NCBI GenBank assembly: GCA_003524335.1
Contig: DQHV01000365.1
Location: 1 to 6,988 of the forward strand
Origin: Candidatus Aminicenantota bacterium
GTDB lineage: Bacteria > Acidobacteriota > Aminicenantia > Aminicenantales > UBA8522
Length of the DNA: 6,988 bases
Reading direction: 5' to 3'
Shown: in pieces, positions 1 through 5,227 of the stretch
Position numbering within the stretch: the first letter of the stretch is position 1
Layout: each line of letters begins with the position of its first letter
Made by a program: the position numbers and the translations under genes
The notes under the pieces: generated by a model
What the model was told of the DNA's origin: nothing
Databases searched by the model: none
Seen by the model: the letters and a program-made list of their open reading frames with translations, nothing else

Positions 1-1
1 G

Positions 2-517
2 GAGGACGGCCGCGGCCGGGTGACCGTCGCCTTCGCCGGCGATGTCCCCCATATGGCTCTGCTCAAGCTCAAGTGGTACGAGCAGCCGATGTTCCACTAT
101 CTCATTATCGGGCTCTGTGTGCTGCTCTTTGTCATCGCGGCTCTGGGCTGGCCGCTCGCCGCTCTGTCCAGGAAGATCTGTCGACGGAAAGTCGAGGGCA
201 ACCCGGCCCCGAAGGCGGCCCGCTGGCTGGCCGGGCTGATGAGCGGCTGCTTCCTTCTCTTCCTGATCCTCCTGGCCGCTTCTCTCAGCAATACGGACGA
301 GGTCATGTTCGGGGTTCCATCGTTGCTCAAGGTCGGCCTAGTCTTCCCGCTTGTCGCGGGGGTTCTGGCCATCGGTGTTGTGGCCTTCACTTTTCTGGCC
401 TGGGTCAAAAAATATTGGTACGGCTGCCGGCGCTTAACCTATACGCTTATTCTTATCGCCGGGGTTGTCTTTCTCTGGGTGCTCTACTTCTATAACCTGC
501 TCGGGTGGCGCCTTTAG
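2..517 (+). CDS. C-terminal membrane tail of a probable beta-lactamase-family serine hydrolase (5' partial)
   Basis: The reading frame is open from the first complete codon (base 2) to TAG at 515-517, so this is most likely the last 171 codons of a gene that starts upstream. The GTG at base 20 is an internal Val, not a convincing start. After a short soluble stretch ending in the motif KWYEQPMFH (about residues 24-32) come four hydrophobic helices at about 33-55, 76-95, 109-134 and 146-167. A basic loop (RKICRRK) follows helix 1, and the protein ends NLLGWRL. From memory, a W-Y-E-x-P-x-F-H motif followed by a four-helix tail is found at the C-terminus of a group of membrane-anchored serine hydrolases (class C beta-lactamase/PBP-like) in Acidobacteria-type genomes. 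The catalytic domain with SxxK lies outside the window, so the enzyme assignment is an inference. The four-helix membrane tail itself is clear from the sequence. No convincing terminator follows the gene. Confidence 0.6.
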   Translation, partial: EDGRGRVTVAFAGDVPHMALLKLKWYEQPMFHYLIIGLCVLLFVIAALGWPLAALSRKICRRKVEGNPAPKAARWLAGLMSGCFLLFLILLAASLSNTDEVMFGVPSLLKVGLVFPLVAGVLAIGVVAFTFLAWVKKYWYGCRRLTYTLILIAGVVFLWVLYFYNLLGWRL

Positions 518-588
518 TCTCGGGGAGGTCGGGCCGGCGGGCGTTGGCGCAGGGAGGTGGATGCCTTTTCGAGCTTGGAAAAAAAACC

Positions 589-626
589 TTGACATCGGCC
601 CATAATGTCAATAATGTTGATATAAG
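589..626 (+). promoter_or_regulatory. Probable promoter region of the GntR-type regulator
   Basis: This stretch is much more AT-rich than its surroundings. A perfect -35 hexamer TTGACA lies at 589-594. Possible -10 partners are AATAAT at 610-615 (15-bp spacer) or the poorer TAATGT at 612-617 (17-bp spacer). Alternatively, an extended -10 element (TG-A-TATAAG, 618-626) could act largely without a -35. Either choice gives a short leader in front of the TTG start. I cannot decide between the two from sequence alone. Confidence 0.5.
605..623. promoter_or_regulatory. Candidate operator: 19-bp inverted repeat over the gntR promoter
   Basis: The sequence reads AT-n-TCAA-n5-TTGA-n-AT and is centred on base 614. 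Six of the seven arm positions pair (605/623, 606/622, 608/620, 609/619, 610/618, 611/617). It overlaps every plausible -10 element of the regulator gene. GntR-family regulators commonly bind short interrupted palindromes in their own promoters, so autoregulation is the natural reading, but the binding protein is inferred. A second imperfect repeat, GATAT-n5-ATATC at 619-633, overlaps its right arm. Confidence 0.45.
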
Positions 627-647
627 ATATATCCTATAGGAGTTTCC

Positions 648-1355
648 TTGCAGGGATCTTTCCTCGGCAAGCCGTACGAGCGGCCGGCTACCCTGAGCGA
701 GGCGATCTTTGGCCACCTTAAGAAGATGATCATCGAGGGCCAGCTGAGGCCCGGCCAGAGGCTCATGGAGAAGGAATTCGCCGAGCTCTTCAAAGCCAGC
801 ACGACGCCAGTTCGGGAGGCCTTTCAGAAACTCTCGGCCGAAAAGTACATCATCATCAACTCCCGCAAGGATGTCACGGTGGCGACCGTGACCCGGAAAG
901 AAATCGCCGAACTGTTCGAAGTCGTCCGCGTCCTGGATGCGCTGGCGGCGCGGAGGGCGGTTCCCAGCCTGTCCGACGGCGATGTCACGGAGCTCCGTAA
1001 GATGACCTCGCGGCTGGGGGACTTCCACCGTCAAAAGAAGGTTTATGAATACGTCGTCGAGAACATGAAGATCCATGACCGGCTGTGGCGGGCCTGCGGA
1101 AATGAATACCTCTACCAGTGCCTGTCCACTTCGGCCGAAAAGTACGCTTTCCTGAGCAACCATCTCTTTGCTTTGGGCAAGGGTTCGACCGAGCGTCCGT
1201 CCTTTTTCGAGCGGTCCTTCCAGGACCATCTCGACCTGATGGACGCCATCGAGAAACGGGATACCCCCGCCGTGGAGAAAATCCTCCTGTCCCATTGGGG
1301 GAAGGGGTTTCTCGGCGAAGCGGAGAATGACGGCGAGGACTTTGAAAGGATATAG
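648..1355 (+). CDS. GntR-family transcriptional regulator, FadR/FCD subfamily
   Basis: A 235-aa DNA-binding regulator, a typical length for the FCD subfamily. Residues about 15-80 form the winged helix-turn-helix, with the family signature G-x-L-x-PG-x-RL-x-E-x-E at 31-43 and the recognition-helix core TTPVREAFQKL at 52-62. Residues about 85-222 form the all-helical FCD ligand-binding domain: ELFEVVRVLDALAARRAV opens the first helix, H143 begins the I-H-D-x-L-W segment, GNEYL follows at 151-155, and H194 and H216 are spaced 22 residues apart. In this family the pocket often holds a metal through one Asp and three His, and binds small carboxylic acids. Here the usual Asp, four residues before the first His, is Asn139. 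The start is TTG at 648, preceded by AGGAG at 638-642 with a 5-base spacing; no good ATG fits the conserved N-terminus. It lies 118 bp upstream of the TonB-dependent receptor on the same strand, its likely target. The effector cannot be predicted. Confidence 0.9.
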   Translation: MQGSFLGKPYERPATLSEAIFGHLKKMIIEGQLRPGQRLMEKEFAELFKASTTPVREAFQKLSAEKYIIINSRKDVTVATVTRKEIAELFEVVRVLDALAARRAVPSLSDGDVTELRKMTSRLGDFHRQKKVYEYVVENMKIHDRLWRACGNEYLYQCLSTSAEKYAFLSNHLFALGKGSTERPSFFERSFQDHLDLMDAIEKRDTPAVEKILLSHWGKGFLGEAENDGEDFERI

Positions 1356-1357
1356 AG

Positions 1358-1368
1358 AAGGAGGTGAT
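1358..1368 (+). promoter_or_regulatory. Unusually strong Shine-Dalgarno sequence in the receptor leader
   Basis: AAGGAGGTGAT, three bases after the stop of the regulator gene, is complementary to the 3' end of bacterial 16S rRNA over 11 bases. It is too far (more than 100 bases) from the receptor ATG at 1474 to serve it. It could serve a GTG at 1369 (or, with very short spacing, the ATG at 1367). This is the main evidence for a translated leader ORF. Confidence 0.4.
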
Positions 1369-1461
1369 GTGGATCGAGGAGTCATATCTGGAACGATAGG
1401 CAATAATTCAAGGTCTACAGGCAAGGAGTTGGCCAAGAGCCAACTGGAACAAAAGAGATAG
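1369..1461 (+). CDS. Possible 30-aa leader peptide upstream of the TonB-dependent receptor
   Basis: GTG at 1369 opens 30 codons ending in TAG at 1459-1461. The stop shares its final G with the purine-rich ribosome-binding site of the receptor (1461-1470). The peptide begins MDRGVISGTIGNN and ends in KSQLEQKR. It has no membrane segment and no run of a single amino acid that would suggest classic attenuation. The support is positional: a near-perfect Shine-Dalgarno sequence 4 bases upstream, and a stop placed to allow translational coupling with the receptor. A shorter alternative is ATG at 1367, giving 10 codons to 1399. It could equally be chance, since the region is purine-rich. Confidence 0.25.
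   Translation: MDRGVISGTIGNNSRSTGKELAKSQLEQKR
1427..1445 (+). promoter_or_regulatory. Perfect 7-bp hairpin in the receptor leader
   Basis: AGTTGGC (1427-1433) and GCCAACT (1439-1445) pair perfectly around the 5-base loop CAAGA. There is no T-run after it, so it is not a standard intrinsic terminator. It ends 15 bases before the ribosome-binding site of the receptor. It could be an RNA structure that affects stability or translation, or on DNA a protein-binding palindrome. Confidence 0.45.
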
Positions 1462-1470
1462 GAGGAGGGG
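1461..1470 (+). promoter_or_regulatory. Ribosome-binding site of the TonB-dependent receptor
   Basis: GGAGGAGGGG ends 3 bases before the ATG at 1474 and contains GGAGG at 1461-1465 with an 8-base spacing. It fixes the start of the receptor, and the signal peptide follows immediately. Confidence 0.8.
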
Positions 1471-1473
1471 AAA

Positions 1474-4161
1474 ATGTTAGCCTCAATCAGAAAACCGATG
1501 TTTGTCTTGGCCTTCCTGGCGCTGGCCATCTTCTTCACCGGGGCCAAGGCCGCGGCCCAGACGACCTCAGTGACTTTGGAAGGCAGAGTGACCGACGAAC
1601 AGGGCTCGCCCCTGCCCGGAGCTACCGTCGCGGCCAAGAACGTGGAGACGGGCTACGCGAAAAGCGCCACAACAAAAGAGGACGGCCGGTACATCATCTC
1701 CGGTCTCCAGGCCGGCCGCTACGAATGCGAAATCAGCATCCCGGGCTTCGCCAAGGAGATCAGGAAGGGCCTGGCTTTTGCAGTAGGAGCCAGGCTGACC
1801 ATCGACTTTGTCCTGAAACAAACAACCATCGAGGAGGAGGTCACCATCACGGCCCAATCCCCGGTCGTGGAGACGACCAAGTCCGAAATCAGCGGAGTTG
1901 TCGACCGGATCAAGATCGACTCTCTCCCTCTCCTGGACCGGGATTTCGCCGCCCTGACCTTAATTAAAGCCGGCGTCGCCTCCGAGTACGGCGATATCCG
2001 GTCGAACGCCCAGCCCTACGGCAGTGAAGACATCCTGACCGACGGCGTCTCCAACGAGTGGGTCGGCCGGAACACGGTCAACATGGCGATCCCGGCGGAC
2101 GCCATCCAGGAGTTCCGGGTCATGACCAACCAGTACGAGGCCGAATACGGGAATGCCAGCGGCATGGTCCGCAGCGCCCTGACGCGGTCGGGGACAAACG
2201 CGTTCCGGGGAAGGGCCGCCTTCTTTTACCGGGACGAGCTTTTCGACAACGTGAACTACTTCGTCAACCATGAGAAATACGATGGCCCGGAGCTGAGCAA
2301 GGATGAGTATGAAAAGGCGCCCTTCTCGCACTACAACTGGTCCGGCAACATCGGTGGGCCGATCAAAAAGGACAAGGCCCATTTCTTCCTTCTCTATGAA
2401 GGGACGACCCACAAAGAGTACTACACGATCACCTCGCCCTTGGTGGAGAAGGAGACGCTGCCCTGGGATTCGTCCAATAACCAACTGTTGTTCAAGCTGA
2501 ACTATCAACTCAGCGAGAAAAACAACTTCTCCTTCCGCTATGGGCTGAACCGTCCCCGGCAGAATGACGTCGGCGCAGGCGGAGTGTTTACCAAGACGAT
2601 GGCCTATGATAACCGTGAAATCGCCCATGACGTGCAGTTCAACTGGACGAACTATCCCTCCGACAACACGATGAACGAAGTCCGGGTTTTTTATTCCTAC
2701 CAGTCCTACTCGTCGCACTCCGCATATGATGATAACGCCTATACGATCCAGCGCCCTTCCGGCTATTTCGGCAAATATCCCAATATCCCCCAGGAAGTCC
2801 CCACCACGCGGTATCAGCTTGTCGAGAATTTCTCCCTCTTCCTGGGCAACCACAGCCTGAAGTTCGGAGTCGATGCCTCTCGGGTTCGTTCGACCGGGTT
2901 TGTCGACCAGTATGTCCCGGGATTCTACATTTTTGACACGGACGAACCGTTCGACCCGGCGAACTTCTTTACCTATCCCTTCCTGCTGGTCAAGTCGCCC
3001 AAGAGGGCTGATATCGATAGTCCCTACTGGGAGGTCGGTGCCTTCGTTCAGGATTCGTGGAGGGTGACGCCGCGGCTGACCTTGAACTACGGCCTGAGGT
3101 ATAACTACTACCAGGTCCAGTTCCTGGACATAGACACATCTAACCTCCGGCATTTCAACCCCCGCTTCGGGTTCAGCTGGGACCCCATCGGAGACGGCCG
3201 GACCGTGATCAGGGGAGGTATCGGAACATATTCCCAGAACCCCCAGCTCAACCTCGGGCTCTTGGTGGGTATCATGGACCAGTTGGTCATTCAATACCTT
3301 TTCTACCCCGGCTACCCGAACCCCAACGTTCCCAATCCTTTCCTTCCGCCGATTCCCCCGATGGACGTCCCACTCAGCAAGTACCAGGGTGAGCCCAATA
3401 TGATCGCACCCTACACGGTTCAGACGACGCTGGGGTTCCAGAGGGAGTTCGTGACCGACCTGTCGATCGGGTTCGACCTGGTCTGGTCTAAGGGACAGAA
3501 GCTAAGCCGCATCGAAAATGACAACGCGATTATCCCTGGAACCCGTTTCCTTCGTCCGGACATGACCAAGGCCGATATTTTTGTCTTTCGGATGGCGGGC
3601 AAGAGTGATTACAAGGGCCTCTATGTCACGGTTTCCAAGCGGTACTCCCACGGCTGGTCCCTGGACATCGCCTACACTCTCTCCAAAGGCATGGCCGACG
3701 TTGAAACAGAGCAGACCGAGCCCTTCAGCTATGACCCGGACGGCTGGGACAGGATGTACGGGCCCACGGATTTCGACGCCCGGCACCGCCTGGCGGTCAT
3801 GGGGATTCTTGACCTTCCCTGGGGCTTTCAGTTTAGCGGCCTGGGATACTACCGGTCGGCGATTCCCTGGACGCCGTTCTATTTGACCGACGTGAACCTC
3901 GACAGCCTACCGTCTGACATGGAGCCGGGCAAAAACCGGAATTCCCGCCGGGGTTTTGACCAGCTCTTTCTTAACTTGAGGCTCTCTAAGTACTTTAATA
4001 TCGAGCGCCTCCGCCTCCAAATTTTTGCCGAGGTTTACAACCTTTCGAACAAGGCCAATTTCGGGAGCGTCTTTGACCGGATCGACACTCCGGACTTCGG
4101 CAAGCCGACGACAGCCGGCGACCCCCGCCGCTTCCAGCTTGGAGCGAGGTTCGATTTCTGA
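1474..4161 (+). CDS. TonB-dependent outer-membrane receptor, Oar-like, with N-terminal carboxypeptidase-regulatory-like domain
   Basis: An 895-aa outer-membrane beta-barrel that would import a ligand using TonB/ExbB/ExbD energy. Residues 1-28 form a signal peptide (hydrophobic core 9-22, likely cleavage after A26-A-A28). Residues about 33-116 form a carboxypeptidase-regulatory-like beta-sandwich (GRVTDEQGSPLPGATV, then DGRYIISGLQAGRY). VTITA at 123-127 resembles a TonB box. The plug domain, about 129-236, contains DILTDGVSNEW and the family hallmark IQEFRV followed by YEAEYGNASGMV (211-232). The rest is barrel, with hallmarks GGPIKKDKAHFFLLYEG (294-310), FVQDSWRVTPRLTLNYGLRY (524-543) and DFDARHRLAVMGILDLPWG (766-784), ending in the C-terminal Phe (RFDF) needed for BAM-dependent assembly. 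It is somewhat shorter than many relatives, which often exceed 1000 aa, but appears complete. Residues about 612-633 are very Pro-rich, probably a surface loop. Ligand unknown. The upstream GntR-type regulator is its likely controller. Confidence 0.93.
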   Translation: MLASIRKPMFVLAFLALAIFFTGAKAAAQTTSVTLEGRVTDEQGSPLPGATVAAKNVETGYAKSATTKEDGRYIISGLQAGRYECEISIPGFAKEIRKGLAFAVGARLTIDFVLKQTTIEEEVTITAQSPVVETTKSEISGVVDRIKIDSLPLLDRDFAALTLIKAGVASEYGDIRSNAQPYGSEDILTDGVSNEWVGRNTVNMAIPADAIQEFRVMTNQYEAEYGNASGMVRSALTRSGTNAFRGRAAFFYRDELFDNVNYFVNHEKYDGPELSKDEYEKAPFSHYNWSGNIGGPIKKDKAHFFLLYEGTTHKEYYTITSPLVEKETLPWDSSNNQLLFKLNYQLSEKNNFSFRYGLNRPRQNDVGAGGVFTKTMAYDNREIAHDVQFNWTNYPSDNTMNEVRVFYSYQSYSSHSAYDDNAYTIQRPSGYFGKYPNIPQEVPTTRYQLVENFSLFLGNHSLKFGVDASRVRSTGFVDQYVPGFYIFDTDEPFDPANFFTYPFLLVKSPKRADIDSPYWEVGAFVQDSWRVTPRLTLNYGLRYNYYQVQFLDIDTSNLRHFNPRFGFSWDPIGDGRTVIRGGIGTYSQNPQLNLGLLVGIMDQLVIQYLFYPGYPNPNVPNPFLPPIPPMDVPLSKYQGEPNMIAPYTVQTTLGFQREFVTDLSIGFDLVWSKGQKLSRIENDNAIIPGTRFLRPDMTKADIFVFRMAGKSDYKGLYVTVSKRYSHGWSLDIAYTLSKGMADVETEQTEPFSYDPDGWDRMYGPTDFDARHRLAVMGILDLPWGFQFSGLGYYRSAIPWTPFYLTDVNLDSLPSDMEPGKNRNSRRGFDQLFLNLRLSKYFNIERLRLQIFAEVYNLSNKANFGSVFDRIDTPDFGKPTTAGDPRRFQLGARFDF

Positions 4162-4185
4162 GCCCTCAATTGATTTCTGGATTGT

Positions 4186-4216
4186 GAGGGGAGCCGTCCC
4201 GGGCTCCCCTCTTTTT
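4186..4216 (+). terminator. Strong intrinsic terminator after the receptor
   Basis: A perfect 10-bp stem, GAGGGGAGCC (4186-4195) with GGCTCCCCTC (4202-4211), closes a 6-base loop and is followed at once by TTTTT (4212-4216). It lies 24 bases after the receptor stop codon and separates the regulator/receptor block from the TPR-GWxTD unit. Confidence 0.93.
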
Positions 4217-4252
4217 CCATCGCCGGGAGGAAGGATTCTGCGCTCTGACTTG

Positions 4253-4261
4253 TGCTATATT
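4253..4261 (+). promoter_or_regulatory. Extended -10 promoter of the TPR-GWxTD unit
   Basis: TG-C-TATATT is a good extended -10 element (5 of 6 in the hexamer plus the TG). No good -35 sits 17 bases upstream (GGATTC at 4233-4238), which extended -10 promoters tolerate. Transcription would start near 4267-4268, about 30 bases before the ATG at 4297. This argues that the upstream in-frame GTG at 4252, which overlaps the element, is not the translation start. Confidence 0.5.
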
Positions 4262-4296
4262 GGTCTCTTGAATTCACCCATTCCATGGAGTCGGCC

Positions 4297-5223
4297 ATGA
4301 GAAAAAAAGCCGCGATCCTGAGTCCACTCTTAGTCCTCAGCCTCGCCTTCCCGCTGCTCTTGTCCCCCTCGTTAAGCTTCGCTCAAGAGACTGCTGTTCA
4401 GGGCGTTGTGACCGATGAAGCGGGGAAACCGGTCAAGGATGCCCGGCTGACTTTGATCGACCCGGAGAGGGGGCTTAAGTTTGTCCTCAAGACGGATAAA
4501 AACGGCAAGTTCATAAAGGTGGGGATTCCGCCGGCGACCTATAAGGTCACCGTTGAGTCTGAAGGATTCCTGAATCTCGAGTCCGAGGCCAGGGTCCGCT
4601 TCGGGATGAGAGAAAACCTGGAGATCAAGCTCAAGAGGCCGCTGGCAGTGCCGGGCAAAGACGAAGATATGACCGCGGGTTCCGACCTGTTCAAAGCCGG
4701 AAAATTCGACGAAGCCATCGAACGCTTCAAAAAAGTCATCGACAAGTTCCCCTCCAACTACGAGGGCTATTTCAACCTGGGCTTAAGCTACTTGAAGAAG
4801 AAAGAAGTCGATCAGGCCATCACGGCTCTTGAGAAAGCGGCCGAGATCAACCCCCAGTCCCACGAGTCGCTGTTTGCGCTGGGAGAATGCAATTTCGTCA
4901 AAGGCGACAGTGAGAAAGCCCTGGAGAGCTTTTCCCGGGCGATCGCCATCAATCCCGAAAGCCCGCTGGCTCATTACAACCTCGGGCTGGTCTTCTACAG
5001 GTTAGGAAAGAATGAAGAGGCTCTGGCCGCTTTCGAAAAATCGATCGCGCTCAAACCCGATAATGCCTCGGCCCACTACCAGGCCGGGCTGGCCGCGATT
5101 AGACTCCAGAATTTCGACAAGGCGCTCAAGTCCTTCCGGGAGTTCCTCAGGCTGGAGCCGAATGCTCCGGAAGCCGCCCAGGTCAAAACGATGATCGAAG
5201 AGCTCGAAAAACAGATAAAATAG
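4297..5223 (+). CDS. Secreted tetratricopeptide-repeat protein with N-terminal carboxypeptidase-regulatory-like domain
   Basis: A 308-aa envelope protein, predicted periplasmic. I chose ATG 4297 because GGAG (4287-4290) lies 6 bases upstream and the protein then begins MRKK followed by a hydrophobic core, a standard signal peptide with likely cleavage after S27-F-A29. In-frame GTG 4252 and ATG 4285 would add 15 or 4 residues ahead of it. Residues about 33-113 form a carboxypeptidase-regulatory-like beta-sandwich (GVVTDEAGKPVKDARLTL, then TDKNGKFIKVGIPPATYKVTV). Residues about 122-290 are five consecutive 34-residue TPRs starting near 122, 155, 189, 223 and 257, each with the W/Y-x2-LG, Y/F, A, P pattern (for example YFNLGLSYLKKKEVDQAITA). 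A short charged helix ends the protein. The TPR surface suggests a scaffold for protein-protein contacts, with no enzymatic motif seen. The stop lies 4 bases before the GWxTD gene, so the two are cotranscribed and are likely partners. Confidence 0.88.
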   Translation: MRKKAAILSPLLVLSLAFPLLLSPSLSFAQETAVQGVVTDEAGKPVKDARLTLIDPERGLKFVLKTDKNGKFIKVGIPPATYKVTVESEGFLNLESEARVRFGMRENLEIKLKRPLAVPGKDEDMTAGSDLFKAGKFDEAIERFKKVIDKFPSNYEGYFNLGLSYLKKKEVDQAITALEKAAEINPQSHESLFALGECNFVKGDSEKALESFSRAIAINPESPLAHYNLGLVFYRLGKNEEALAAFEKSIALKPDNASAHYQAGLAAIRLQNFDKALKSFREFLRLEPNAPEAAQVKTMIEELEKQIK

Positions 5224-5227
5224 GAAC

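Noticed and set aside
20..22. GTG at base 20 as the true start of the left-edge gene
   Set aside because: The frame stays open to the window edge and the sequence reads as the end of a larger protein. The GGAGG at bases 1-5 would be 14 bases from this GTG, which is too far.
518..588. Terminator after the left-edge gene
   Set aside because: The region is GC-rich with short self-complementary bits (GCCGGC), but no stem is followed by a T-run. The A-run at 579-586 belongs to the promoter region instead.
626..633. GATATATC perfect 8-base palindrome
   Set aside because: It is short and AT-rich, and is already inside the larger inverted repeat at 619-633. It is not counted as a separate site.
1379..1407. 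Separate promoter for the receptor (GAGTCA, 17 bases, AATAAT)
   Set aside because: The -35 matches at only three positions. Cotranscription with the regulator is at least as likely, so no promoter is called.
453..1637. Minus-strand open frame of 394 codons across the regulator, the intergenic region and the receptor start
   Set aside because: It is antisense to a clear GntR gene and crosses two genes and their regulatory gap. The translation has no recognisable domain. It is a typical long shadow frame in GC-biased coding DNA.
1960..3294. Minus-strand open frame of 444 codons inside the receptor gene
   Set aside because: It lies fully antisense to well-conserved receptor sequence and its product looks low-complexity (rich in V, G, R, E, D) without motifs. 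It is best explained by codon bias on the plus strand.
4252..4296. Longer start (GTG 4252) for the TPR protein
   Set aside because: It would put 15 residues, including acidic and aromatic ones, in front of an ordinary MRKK signal peptide. It also overlaps the extended -10 element and lacks a well-placed ribosome-binding site.
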